A stretch of 64,000 nucleotides of DNA. Origin: Stenotrophomonas indicatrix. GTDB taxonomy: Bacteria; Pseudomonadota; Gammaproteobacteria; Xanthomonadales; Xanthomonadaceae. The position numbers and the translations under genes were made by a program. Each line of letters begins with the position of its first letter. Positions within the stretch are counted from its first letter, which is position 1. The stretch spans positions 1,116,001 to 1,180,000 of the forward strand of contig NZ_PEJS01000001.1 in NCBI RefSeq assembly GCF_002750975.1, read 5' to 3'. The notes under the pieces are model-generated. The model made no database searches. It saw nothing but the letters and a program-made list of their open reading frames with translations, and had not been told where the DNA came from. Shown in pieces: positions 56,073-64,000 of this stretch.

Positions 56073-56834
56073 ATGCGCCGCCTGCCCTGGGTGGGCCTGC
56101 CCACCGACAGCACCGTGCTCGGCCATCATCGTTTCGCGGTGGCCGGGGAAAAATATGTGCATGCGTTGGTTGACGCTGCGCAGGCAACACCGCTGGTGCT
56201 GCCGAGTGTGCAGCCGCCGCTGCCGGCGCGCGATTGGCTGCAGGGCCTGGATGGCCTGCTGCTGACCGGCGCGGTCAGCAACATCGAGCCGCAGCATTAC
56301 GAAGGCGGGCGCACCTGGAACGGCAACCGGCATGACCCGGCGCGCGACGCCACTGCGTTCGCGCTGCTGCGCGAGGCGCTGGCGATGGATCTACCCGTGC
56401 TGGCGATCTGCCGCGGATTCCAGGAATTGAATGTGGCGCTCGGTGGCACGCTGCATCCGCAGGTGCATGCGGTGCCTGGCCTGGCAGACCATCGCGAAGA
56501 TCCACAGGCGCCGGTGGAGGTGCAGTATGGGCCGGCCCACGCGATCACCCTGGCCGATGGGGGGTGGCTGGCGCAGTGGTGTGCCGCCGATCGGGTGCAG
56601 GTCAATTCCGTGCACGGGCAGGGCATCGCACAGGTTGCCGAAGGCCTGCAGATCGAGGCCTGGGCCGATGATGGCCTGGTCGAAGCAGCACGCAGCCCGC
56701 GCCATCGATTCGTGCTCGGCGTACAGTGGCACCCGGAGTGGCGTGTCATGCAGACGCCGTTCTATCACGCTATTTTCCGTGCGTTCGGCCAAGCTTGCCG
56801 GCAGCACCAACAGAATCGACTGGAATCCCCATGA
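56073..56834 (+). CDS. puuD: Gamma-glutamyl-gamma-aminobutyrate hydrolase PuuD
   Basis: A 253-residue class I glutamine-amidotransferase-fold hydrolase (E. coli PuuD: 254) that cleaves gamma-Glu-GABA to glutamate and GABA. The nucleophile elbow is LAICRGFQELNVALGG (Cys ~114), and the catalytic His-Glu are in GVQWHPEWR near the end; LLTGAVSNIEPQHYEG is the substrate-side loop of the family. ATG 56073 has AAGGAG seven bases upstream, an ideal start, although the frame is open further upstream. The stop overlaps the puuA start (ATGA), so both are translated together. First gene of puuD-puuA-potF. Confidence 0.95.
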   Translation: MRRLPWVGLPTDSTVLGHHRFAVAGEKYVHALVDAAQATPLVLPSVQPPLPARDWLQGLDGLLLTGAVSNIEPQHYEGGRTWNGNRHDPARDATAFALLREALAMDLPVLAICRGFQELNVALGGTLHPQVHAVPGLADHREDPQAPVEVQYGPAHAITLADGGWLAQWCAADRVQVNSVHGQGIAQVAEGLQIEAWADDGLVEAARSPRHRFVLGVQWHPEWRVMQTPFYHAIFRAFGQACRQHQQNRLESP

Positions 56835-58225
56835 GTTCCCGAACGCGCCCGCGCAAGACGGCCACGCCTCCGCCCCCGCAGGAAAGCAGCCTGCTGCGCT
56901 GGCTGAAGGAGCGGCGCATCACCGAGGTCGAATGCCTGGTTCCGGACATCACCGGCAATGCGCGCGGCAAGATCATCCCGGCCGACAAGTTCTCGCACGA
57001 TTACGGCACGCGCCTGCCCGAAGGCATCTTCGCGACCACGGTCACCGGTGAATTTCCGGACGATTACTACGACCTGACCTCGCCGTCGGACTCGGACATG
57101 ATCCTGCGCCCCGACCCGGACACCGTGCGCATGGTGCCGTGGGCGACCGACCCGACCGCGCAGGTCATCCATGACTGCTACACCAAGAACGGCGAACCGC
57201 ATGAGCTGGCGCCACGCAACGTGCTGCGCCGGGTGCTGGATGCATACACCGAGCTCGGCCTGCGGCCGGTGGTCGCGCCCGAGCTGGAATTCTTCCTGGT
57301 GCAGAAGAACACCGATCCGGATTTTCCGCTGCTGCCACCGGCGGGCCGCTCCGGCCGCCCGGAAACGGCACGGCAGTCGTACTCGATCGACGCGGTCAAC
57401 GAGTTCGATCCGATCCTCGACCTGATGTACGACTACTGCGACGCGATGAAGCTGGACGTGGATACGCTGATCCACGAATCCGGCGCGGCGCAGCTGGAGG
57501 TCAACTTCACCCACGCCAATGCGATGGATCTGGCAGACCAGGTGTTCCTGTTCAAGCGCACCATGCGCGAATCGGCGATGCGCCATGGGGTGTACGCGAC
57601 CTTCCTGGCCAAGCCGATGGAGAACGAGCCGGGCAGTGCGATGCACATCCACCAGAGCCTGCTGCGCATCAGCGATGGCCAGAACGTGTTCACCGGCGAG
57701 CACGGTGGTGAGGATTTCAGTCCGCTGTTCGCCCATTACCTGGCGGGCCTGCAGAAATATGTGCCGATGGCCATGGCGTTCTTCGCGCCGAACGTGAATT
57801 CCTACCGGCGCCTGGTGTTCGGTGAGGTCTCGCCTAGCAACGTGCACTGGGGCTTCGACAACCGCACCTGCGGCCTGCGGGTGCCGCTGGATACGCCGGA
57901 GAACATGCGGGTGGAAAGCCGCTTTGCCGGCTCCGATGCCAACCCTTACCTGGCGATGGCCGCGACCCTGGCCTGCGGGCTGCTCGGCATCCGTGAGCGC
58001 CTGGCGCCGGATGCGCCGGTGACCGGCAGCGCCAAGGAACTGGGCTACGACCTGCCGCGTTCGCTGGGTGAAGCGCTGGACGGGCTGGAGCAGTGCAGCG
58101 AGCTGCAGGCGCTGCTCGGCGAGCGCTTCTGCCGCGCCTACACCTCGGTCAAGCGCAAGGAATACGAGACCTTCTTCCGCGTGATCAGTTCGTGGGAGCG
58201 CGAGTTCCTGCTGCTGAACGTGTGA
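56831..58225 (+). CDS. puuA: Gamma-glutamylputrescine synthetase PuuA (glutamine synthetase family)
   Basis: A 464-residue GS-fold enzyme that joins putrescine to the gamma-carboxyl of glutamate using ATP, the first step of the Puu pathway. Family motifs are present: EVECLVPDITGNARGKIIP (N-terminal), APELEFFLV (metal-binding Glu), SGAAQLEVNFTHANAMDLADQVFLFK, SAMHIHQSLLRI (His), PNVNSYRRL and FDNRTCGLRVP with the active-site Arg. The spacing fits the PuuA subgroup rather than GlnA: no adenylylation Tyr motif (NLYDLP) is seen. The first ~18 residues are Pro/Thr/Arg-rich. ATG 56831 overlaps the puuD stop; potF follows after 91 bp. Confidence 0.95.
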   Translation: MSSRTRPRKTATPPPPQESSLLRWLKERRITEVECLVPDITGNARGKIIPADKFSHDYGTRLPEGIFATTVTGEFPDDYYDLTSPSDSDMILRPDPDTVRMVPWATDPTAQVIHDCYTKNGEPHELAPRNVLRRVLDAYTELGLRPVVAPELEFFLVQKNTDPDFPLLPPAGRSGRPETARQSYSIDAVNEFDPILDLMYDYCDAMKLDVDTLIHESGAAQLEVNFTHANAMDLADQVFLFKRTMRESAMRHGVYATFLAKPMENEPGSAMHIHQSLLRISDGQNVFTGEHGGEDFSPLFAHYLAGLQKYVPMAMAFFAPNVNSYRRLVFGEVSPSNVHWGFDNRTCGLRVPLDTPENMRVESRFAGSDANPYLAMAATLACGLLGIRERLAPDAPVTGSAKELGYDLPRSLGEALDGLEQCSELQALLGERFCRAYTSVKRKEYETFFRVISSWEREFLLLNV

Positions 58226-58316
58226 AGGCCGCGAATAGAAAAATCCCTCGCCGGGGGGTAGGCTGGCACCCGTCGCCGGCCCGGCCGGCCCCCCTTTCTG
58301 CATTCTGGAGCACCCG

Positions 58317-59426
58317 ATGAAGCTGCGTATCCTCACGCTCGGCCTGGCCTCCGCCATGCTTTCCGCCTGTGGCGGCGGCAACGGCGGCGGACAGGACAGC
58401 CAGGTCCTGAACGTCTACAACTACAGCGACTACATCGCCGAAGACACCATCCCCAACTTCGAGAAGCAGAGCGGGATCAAGGTCACCTACGATGTGTTCG
58501 ACAGTGACGAGATGGTCGAGACCAAGCTGCTGGCCGGCAACAGCGGCTACGACGTGGTGGTGCCGACGCTGAACTTCTTCGGCCGGCAGATCCAGGCCGG
58601 CGTGTTCCTGCCGCTGGACAAGTCGAAGATCCCGAACCTGGCCAACCTCGACCCGGCGGTGATGAAGCGCATCGCCACCCAGGATCCGGGCAACCAGTAC
58701 GGTGTGCCGTACATGATCGGCACCACCGGCATCGGCTACAACGTGGACATGCTGAAGGAGCGCTTCGGTGGCAGCACCGACATCGCCAACAGCTGGGACC
58801 TGGTGTTCAAGCCGGAAAACATCAGCAAGATGAAGGACTGCGGCGTGACCATCCTGGACACGCCGGCGGACATGATTCCGATCGCGCTGCACTACCTGGG
58901 CCTGGACCCGCACAGCGGCGATCCGGCCGATCTGCAGAAGGCGGCGGACCTGCTGAAGTCGATCCGCCCGTACGTGCAGAACTTCCACTCCTCGCAGTAC
59001 GTGGGCTCGCTGGCCAACGGCGGCACCTGCCTGGTGGTGGGCTGGTCGGGTGACATCATCCAGGCCCGCGACCGTGCTGCCGAGGCCAGCAATGGCGTGC
59101 ACGTGGCCTATTCGATCCCGAAGGAAGGCGCGCCGCAGTGGTTCGACATGCTGGCCATCCCGAAGGATGCCAAGCATCCGGAAGCGGCTTACGCGTTCAT
59201 CAACTATCTGCTGGAACCGAAGGTGGCCGCGGCCAACACCAACTTCATCCACTACGGCAACCCGGTGCCGACCGCGACCCCGCTGGTGGACGAGGCGATC
59301 CGCACCGACCCGACCATCTACCCGCCGGCCGACGTGGCCGCGAAGATGTTCACCTATTCGATCAACACGCCGGAGACCGACAAGCTCTACACCCGGCTGT
59401 GGACCGAGGTGAAGACCGGTCGCTAA
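58317..59426 (+). CDS. potF: Polyamine (putrescine) ABC transporter substrate-binding lipoprotein
   Basis: A 369-residue periplasmic receptor of the PotD/PotF family. The signal peptide ends in lipobox LSAC (~15-18), so it is a membrane-tethered lipoprotein, unlike the soluble E. coli PotF. VLNVYNYSDYIAEDTIPNFEKQSGIKVTYDVFDSDEMVETKLLAGNSGYDVVVPT is the family N-lobe, with the polyamine-contacting Tyr/Trp/Asp positions. ATG 58317 has GGAG upstream. The last two bases of its stop region overlap the stop of the convergent flavin monooxygenase. The matching ATPase and permeases are 1.7 kb downstream, beyond that gene. Confidence 0.94.
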   Translation: MKLRILTLGLASAMLSACGGGNGGGQDSQVLNVYNYSDYIAEDTIPNFEKQSGIKVTYDVFDSDEMVETKLLAGNSGYDVVVPTLNFFGRQIQAGVFLPLDKSKIPNLANLDPAVMKRIATQDPGNQYGVPYMIGTTGIGYNVDMLKERFGGSTDIANSWDLVFKPENISKMKDCGVTILDTPADMIPIALHYLGLDPHSGDPADLQKAADLLKSIRPYVQNFHSSQYVGSLANGGTCLVVGWSGDIIQARDRAAEASNGVHVAYSIPKEGAPQWFDMLAIPKDAKHPEAAYAFINYLLEPKVAAANTNFIHYGNPVPTATPLVDEAIRTDPTIYPPADVAAKMFTYSINTPETDKLYTRLWTEVKTGR

Positions 59427-60829
59427 GCGTTTCCGGTAGCGCCGGGCCTTGCCCGGCAGCTGCCTTGCCCTGGGTCGGAGCCGGTACTGCCGGCCCGGCC
59501 AAGGTGCCGCAGGATGGCGGGCAACAGGTCGCGCGCATCGCGACCGCCGTTGCACAGGAATGATGAGCTCATCCGCTGCAGGTTGTGCATGCCGATGAAG
59601 AACAGGCCAGGCTGCGGGGAGACACCGAACTCGCCGAGCGGGTACCCGTGTTCGTCCAGCACGCCGTCCACATGCAGCCACGGCCATTCGGCGACGAAGC
59701 CCGTAGCGAGGACAACCGAGCGGATGCCGGCAGCGTTCAGATCCAGCTCGCGCGGCGAGGCGTCCGGCTCCCAGTGCAGGTACACCTCTTCGGGAATGTA
59801 GCGGGCATCATCGGTGCGCGGTTCGGGCCGCGTGGCGTAGTACCCGCTTGCCAGTGAATCGAGATAGGCGTACTCGGACCGCGTCGACTCGACCGCGGTG
59901 CGCAGCTGTGGGCGGACATCGGCGAAGCGGGCAATGTCCGCGTCGAAGCCCTGCAGGCGGCCCAGCAGCGTGATGCCCTCGCGGTGCATCGCCAGCAGGC
60001 TGATCGAGCTGCCCAGGCCTGCGCGTCCCTTGCCGGAAATCAGCGGGAACTCTGCGGTCCGGGCCTTGCGCAGCGCGTCCGGCTCCCCGGCGAGTACCCC
60101 GGCCGATTCACTCACATGCTGGTGGATGCGTCCGGCCATGTCCCACCAGGTCATCGAATCCTTGCCGCGCAGCCGGCGCGTATGCGAATGGCGCTCGGCC
60201 AGCGACCAATACACGGTGCGGCCGCTGGCGCGGAGATCTTGGGCGATCTGCGCGCCGGACTGGCCGCCGCCGATGACCAGCACCGCGCCGTCGGGAAGCT
60301 GCCGGGAATTGCGGTAGTTGCTGGAGTGCAGTACCGCCAGCGCCGGCCCGGGCGCAAAGGGAACGCGGGGCATCCGGGGACGGCCGTATTCGCCGGTGGC
60401 CACCACCACCGCAGCGGCCTGGATCGGCCCGCGGCTGGATTCGATGGCGTAGCCGCCCGCCTTGGGCGTGACACGCAGGACCGCGCAGCCTTCGTGGATC
60501 GGGAGTGACCTTTCGCTGGCGTAGTCGCGAAGCCGCTGGATCACTTCCGGTGCGGCCATGAAGCCCTCCGGGTCGTCGCCCGCATAGGCGTGGCCATGCA
60601 GGGCCATCGTCGCGTTGGCGGTGTTGGTCTGGAAGGAATCCCAGCGCCGCCGCCAGCTGGCGCCCACGGTATCCGCCTCCAGTACGCGATGCTGGATGCC
60701 GGCCTCCTGCAGGACCGCGCTGAGTGACAGCCCGGCCTGGCCGGCGCCGATGATGGCCACCTCCAGCCGATCGGCTGACGAGGGCTGGGGGGCGGGTGGG
60801 GCGAAGACAGAAGTGTCTGCGGATGTCAC
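59423..60829 (-). CDS. Flavin-containing monooxygenase-like FAD/NAD(P) oxidoreductase
   Basis: A 468-residue flavoprotein with two dinucleotide-binding motifs: GAGQAGLSLSAVL (FAD, ~24-36) and VIGGGQSGAQIAQDL (NADPH, ~180). The intervening SWRRRWDSFQTNTANATMALHG and ATGEYGRPRMPRVPF fit the FMO/CzcO-like family. It would oxygenate a small amine, thiol or aromatic; the substrate is unknown. GTG 60829 is a reasonable start with GGA upstream; no ATG is in frame nearby. It lies antisense between potF and potG, and its C-terminal ~10 residues (RARPGATGNA) are read from a SMAG repeat, so the original 3' end was replaced. It overlaps the potF stop by four bases. Confidence 0.88.
   Translation of the reverse strand: MTSADTSVFAPPAPQPSSADRLEVAIIGAGQAGLSLSAVLQEAGIQHRVLEADTVGASWRRRWDSFQTNTANATMALHGHAYAGDDPEGFMAAPEVIQRLRDYASERSLPIHEGCAVLRVTPKAGGYAIESSRGPIQAAAVVVATGEYGRPRMPRVPFAPGPALAVLHSSNYRNSRQLPDGAVLVIGGGQSGAQIAQDLRASGRTVYWSLAERHSHTRRLRGKDSMTWWDMAGRIHQHVSESAGVLAGEPDALRKARTAEFPLISGKGRAGLGSSISLLAMHREGITLLGRLQGFDADIARFADVRPQLRTAVESTRSEYAYLDSLASGYYATRPEPRTDDARYIPEEVYLHWEPDASPRELDLNAAGIRSVVLATGFVAEWPWLHVDGVLDEHGYPLGEFGVSPQPGLFFIGMHNLQRMSSSFLCNGGRDARDLLPAILRHLGRAGSTGSDPGQGSCRARPGATGNA
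59436..59457 (+). repeat. SMAG repeat inside the 3' end of the flavin monooxygenase gene
   Basis: GTAG followed by CGCCGGGC-CTT-GCCCGGC, starting 10 bp after the potF stop. Read on the minus strand it supplies the final codons of the flavin monooxygenase; the stop codon lies just past it. Confidence 0.88.
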
Positions 60830-61141
60830 GCGTGTTCGTCCATGGTCGGCCTCGATCCTGGGGATTGCGACGGGGTAGTGGCGGGCGATCAAGGCTCCCG
60901 GTTCTGAAAAACGTTGCAGATTCGGCGCGGCACCCGCAGGCCAAGGCGGAAACACCAGGCAACGGCCACGCAGGGGGGGCGCGTGTTGCGCCTGGAGTGC
61001 GCCATTTGCGGGCCAAACCCGACACCGGTCCGGTACTCCAGGACGGCCAGCGGCGCCTTCCCGCCCGCCGTCGTCATATCCCCATCGGCCCCCGGCCGGT
61101 AGAATGGCGGCCGCTGTCCACCGCCCGCTCCCGGAGCCCCC

Positions 61142-62278
61142 ATGCCCGTTGAAGCCCAGCCGGAAGCCGCCGTCGTCGAAGCGAGCGGTGTGCCCGGCTA
61201 TCTCTCCATTCGTGATCTGCGCAAGGAATTCGATGGCTTCGTCGCCGTCGACGACGTCAACCTGGACGTCCGCAAGGGCGAGATATTCGCGCTGCTCGGT
61301 GGCTCCGGCAGCGGCAAGTCGACCCTGCTGCGCTGCCTGGGCGGCTTCGAGACACCCACCAAGGGCAGCATCACCGTCGATGGCCAGCGGATGGATGCGC
61401 TGCCGCCGTACCAGCGGCCGGTCAACATGATGTTCCAGTCCTATGCGCTGTTCCCGCACATGACCGTGGAGCAGAACATCGCCTTCGGCCTGAAGCAGGA
61501 CGGACTCGGCCGCGAGACCATCGCCAAGCGCGTGGGCGAGATGCTCGACCTGGTGCAGATGGGCCATCTTGGCAAGCGCAAGCCGCACCAGCTGTCCGGC
61601 GGCCAGCAGCAGCGCGTGGCGCTGGCGCGGTCGCTGGCCAAGGGGCCCAAGCTGCTGCTGCTGGACGAACCGATGGGCGCGCTGGACAAGAAGCTGCGCT
61701 CGCAGATGCAGCTGGAGCTGGTCAGCATCATCGAGTCGTCGGGCGTGACCTGCGTGATGGTCACCCACGATCAGGAAGAGGCGATGACCATGGCCACCCG
61801 CATCGCGGTGATGGACGCCGGCTGGATCCAGCAGGTCGGCAAGCCCGATGAGGTCTACGAGCAGCCGGCCAACCGCTTCGTCGCCGAGTTCATCGGCTCG
61901 GTCAACCTGTTCGACGGGGTGATCGACGAGGACCTGCCCGAATACGTGACCGTGCGTTCGCCGCTGTTCCCGGCGCCGGTCTACATCGCCCATGGCATCA
62001 CCTGCTATGAAGGGCAGCCGGTGGCGTTCGCGCTGCGCCCGGAGAAGGTGATGATCGGCAAGGACGAGCCGGAAGGGCACACCAACAAGGCGCAGGGCGT
62101 GATCGAGGACATTGCCTACTTCGGCAGCCATTCGGTCTACCACGTGCGCCTGCCCAGCGGCGCCAAGGTGCTGGCCAACTTCGCCAACTCGCAGCGCTGG
62201 GCCAGCGATGGCCTGACCTGGGGCGACCAGGTGTGGGTGCACTGGCGCGACAACGACGGCGTGGTGCTGACCTCATGA
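61142..62278 (+). CDS. potG: Polyamine ABC transporter ATP-binding protein PotG/PotA
   Basis: A 378-residue ATPase. Walker A is GGSGSGKST (~57-65), the Q-loop FQSYALFPHM, signature [15 protein letters not shown], Walker B LLLLDEPMGALD and the H-loop VTHDQEEAM. A C-terminal TOBE domain (~290-375, FALRPEKVMIG...) is typical of the CUT1/PotG type. ATG 61142 is the first codon after a spacer with a TAGAAT -10-like box at 61100-61105. The stop overlaps the potH start (ATGA). It would energise import of putrescine bound by the potF product. Confidence 0.96.
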   Translation: MPVEAQPEAAVVEASGVPGYLSIRDLRKEFDGFVAVDDVNLDVRKGEIFALLGGSGSGKSTLLRCLGGFETPTKGSITVDGQRMDALPPYQRPVNMMFQSYALFPHMTVEQNIAFGLKQDGLGRETIAKRVGEMLDLVQMGHLGKRKPHQLSGGQQQRVALARSLAKGPKLLLLDEPMGALDKKLRSQMQLELVSIIESSGVTCVMVTHDQEEAMTMATRIAVMDAGWIQQVGKPDEVYEQPANRFVAEFIGSVNLFDGVIDEDLPEYVTVRSPLFPAPVYIAHGITCYEGQPVAFALRPEKVMIGKDEPEGHTNKAQGVIEDIAYFGSHSVYHVRLPSGAKVLANFANSQRWASDGLTWGDQVWVHWRDNDGVVLTS

Positions 62279-63207
62279 GCGCCGCCGGCCTCAAGCGCTG
62301 GCTGCCGGGGCTGCGTGCCACGGTGATCGGCATTCCGTACCTGTGGCTGCTGCTGTTCTTCGCCGTGCCGTTCCTGATCGTGCTGATGATCAGTTTCTCG
62401 CACAGCCGGGTCGGCTCGCCGCCGTACACCTGGCTGCTGCAGTACGTCGATGGCGGGCTCTCGCTCAAGCTCAACCTCGAGAACTACCTGGCGCTGTTCC
62501 GTGATTCGATCTATGCGCAGGCGTTCCTGAGCTCGATCAAGATCGCCGCGATCTCGACCTTCCTCACCCTGCTGATCGGCTATCCGATGGCCTATGCCAT
62601 CGCCCGCCTGTCGCCGGCCGCGCGCAACGTGGCGATGATGCTGGTGGTGCTGCCGTCCTGGACCTCGTTCCTGATCCGCGTCTATGCATGGAAAGCGATC
62701 CTGGACCGCAACGGCCTGCTCGACCAGTTCCTGCAGTACACCGGCCTGCAGTCGCTGATGACCTCGATGGGCCTGCCGAAACTGCAGCTGATCGACACCC
62801 CGACCGCGGCCTACATCGGCATCGTGTACTGCTATCTGCCGTTCATGGTGCTGCCGCTGTACGCCAACCTGGTCAAGCATGACCACCGTCTGCTGGAAGC
62901 AGCCTACGACCTCGGCGCCAAGCCGTGGCAGGCATTCCTGCGCATCACCCTGCCGCTGTCGAAGGCGGGCATCATCGCCGGCTGCATGCTGGTGATGATT
63001 CCGGCGATCGGCGAATTCGTGATCCCGGAAATGCTGGGTGGCTCGGAAACCCTGATGGTCGGTCGCCAGCTGTGGAACGAGTTCTTCAACAACCGCAACT
63101 GGCCGGGCGCCTCGGCGATGGCGGCGGCGATGATCCTGTTGCTGCTGGTACCGATCCTACTGTTCAACCGATCCCAGCAGCGCCTGCTGGAAGGGAAGCA
63201 GGCATGA
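62275..63207 (+). CDS. potH: Polyamine ABC transporter permease PotH
   Basis: A 310-residue inner-membrane permease with six TM helices (first ~18-42: VIGIPYLWLLLFFAVPFLIVLMISFSHS). The EAA loop that docks PotG reads LLEAAYDLGAKPWQAFLRITLPLSKAGIIAGCML. PAIGEFVIPEMLGGSETLMVGRQLWNEF is the typical PotH/PotB C-terminal motif. ATG 62275 (MSAAGLKRW) overlaps the potG stop; the upstream in-frame codons lie inside potG. Forms a heterodimer with PotI. Confidence 0.96.
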   Translation: MSAAGLKRWLPGLRATVIGIPYLWLLLFFAVPFLIVLMISFSHSRVGSPPYTWLLQYVDGGLSLKLNLENYLALFRDSIYAQAFLSSIKIAAISTFLTLLIGYPMAYAIARLSPAARNVAMMLVVLPSWTSFLIRVYAWKAILDRNGLLDQFLQYTGLQSLMTSMGLPKLQLIDTPTAAYIGIVYCYLPFMVLPLYANLVKHDHRLLEAAYDLGAKPWQAFLRITLPLSKAGIIAGCMLVMIPAIGEFVIPEMLGGSETLMVGRQLWNEFFNNRNWPGASAMAAAMILLLLVPILLFNRSQQRLLEGKQA

Positions 63208-64000
63208 GCCCGCGTAGCGCAAAGGGCCTCGGGCTGGGCGTGCTGCTGCTCGGCTTCGCCTTCCTGTACCTGCCGATCCTGTTGTTGATGTTCTATTCGT
63301 TCAACAGCTCGCGGTTGGCCATGGTCTGGGCCGGGTTCTCCACCCGTGCCTACAGCGACCTGTTTGCCGACCGCGCGCTGATGGATGCGATGTGGACCAG
63401 CCTGGTGGTCGCGTTCTGGACCGCCTGTACCGCCACCGTGCTCGGCACGCTGGCGGCGATGGTGATGACCCGCTTCAAGCGTTTCCGCGGCAAGCCGTTC
63501 TTCGGTGCGCTGGTGACCGCGCCGCTGGTGATGCCGGACGTGATCCTCGGCTTCTCGCTGATGGCGCTGCTGGCCTCGATGGGCGCGATACCGGGCTTCC
63601 CGGCGCGTGGCCTGGCCACCATCTGGATCGCCCATGTCACCTTCACCCTGTGCTTCGTCACCGTGGTGGTGTCCTCGCGCCTGCAGGAGATGGACCTGTC
63701 GCTGGAAGAAGCGGCGATGGATCTCGGCGCGAGCCGGCTGACCGTGTTCACCCGCATCACCCTGCCGATCATCGCCCCGGCGCTGGTGGCCGGTTGGCTG
63801 CTGGCGTTCACCCTGTCGCTGGATGACGTGGTGGTGGCCAGCTTCGTTGCCACGCCGGGCTCGACCACGCTGCCGATGAAGGTGTTCGCCTCGGTTCGCA
63901 TGGGCATCAGCCCGAAGATCAATGCGCTGGCCACGCTGCTGGTGTCTGCAGTGTCCATTGCTGCGGTGATCGGCTGGTACATCAATGCGCGTGCGGAGAA
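63204..64000 (+). CDS. potI: Polyamine ABC transporter permease PotI, truncated by window end
   Basis: The first 265 codons of a permease whose stop lies beyond base 64000, so the frame stays open to the window end. It has TM helices from LGLGVLLLGFAFLYLPILLLMFYSFNSS (~8-34) onward, the EAA loop SLEEAAMDLGASRLTVFTRITLPIIAPALVAGWLL, and LSLDDVVVASFVATPGSTTLPMKVFASVRMGISPKINALATLL, the signature of PotI/PotC. ATG 63204 overlaps the potH stop (ATGA). Family length is about 280 residues, so only a few C-terminal codons are likely missing. Confidence 0.95.
   Translation, partial: MSPRSAKGLGLGVLLLGFAFLYLPILLLMFYSFNSSRLAMVWAGFSTRAYSDLFADRALMDAMWTSLVVAFWTACTATVLGTLAAMVMTRFKRFRGKPFFGALVTAPLVMPDVILGFSLMALLASMGAIPGFPARGLATIWIAHVTFTLCFVTVVVSSRLQEMDLSLEEAAMDLGASRLTVFTRITLPIIAPALVAGWLLAFTLSLDDVVVASFVATPGSTTLPMKVFASVRMGISPKINALATLLVSAVSIAAVIGWYINARAE

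Noticed and set aside
60830..62242. Extension of the flavin monooxygenase frame to about 940 codons through potG
   Set aside because: The added part is antisense to potG and shows no family similarity; GTG 60829 gives a standard FMO length.

Overview
The window is chromosomal DNA of a high-GC gammaproteobacterium of the Xanthomonadaceae, most likely Stenotrophomonas (S. maltophilia group). The main evidence is about twenty short palindromes that begin with GTAG in intergenic spaces. These match the SMAG (Stenotrophomonas maltophilia GTAG) repeat family. Gene content agrees: macAB with a NodT-type outer membrane factor, rnr-rlmB, pstSCAB-phoU and polyamine catabolism genes. No prophage, IS element, CRISPR array or rRNA operon was seen. 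The only RNA genes are two tRNA-Leu(CAG) copies.

Layout. 1-4.9 kb: tail of a TauE/SafE permease, two tRNA-Leu genes, rnr (RNase R), a GFA-type zinc protein and rlmB. 4.9-15.1 kb: a macA-macB-outer membrane factor tripartite export operon (minus), a divergent OmpR-type response regulator/sensor kinase pair, and a large beta-propeller diguanylate cyclase. 15.1-18.9 kb: rnt, a dense SMAG array, and a four-gene hvfABCX cassette predicted to make a copper-binding modified peptide (bufferin/oxazolin class). 19.0-27.4 kb: a phosphate-starvation block, all minus strand: phosphate-selective porin, secreted protein, two pstS, pstC, pstA, pstB and phoU, with three candidate Pho box regions. 27.5-35.8 kb: nth, a crotonase, an FKBP-like protein with a degenerate active site, a DUF1289-NudL fusion, a sulfurtransferase, an AmpD-like amidase, a hydrolase and rlmKL. 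35.9-40.7 kb: an iron operon (TonB receptor, DUF3649, PepSY membrane protein, DUF3325) behind a candidate Fur box. 41-54.4 kb: DUF445 and ParB-like proteins, an omega-amino acid aminotransferase divergent from a puuC-type dehydrogenase, an MFS carrier, bacteriohemerythrin, a two-receiver diguanylate cyclase, and two paralogous MASE1 membrane proteins that flank a small secreted protein. 54.6-64 kb: puuB divergent from puuD-puuA-potF, an antisense flavin monooxygenase, then potG-potH-potI, which runs off the window.

How the genes fit together. Pot proteins would import putrescine. PuuA (gamma-glutamylation), PuuB (oxidation), PuuC (aldehyde oxidation) and PuuD (hydrolysis) would convert it to GABA, and the aminotransferase 10 kb away could take an omega-amino group further. 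The Pst/porin block forms an outer-to-inner membrane phosphate uptake route with its PhoU regulator. In the hvf cassette a Cys-rich secreted precursor (HvfA) would be modified by the HvfB-HvfC pair, with HvfX as membrane accessory.

Repeats have shaped this region: one SMAG supplies the stop codon of the GFA gene, another encodes the last residues of the flavin monooxygenase. Two ~103-bp palindromic elements of another family keep base-pairing although their arm sequences differ. All functional calls are from reading the sequence; no database search was run.
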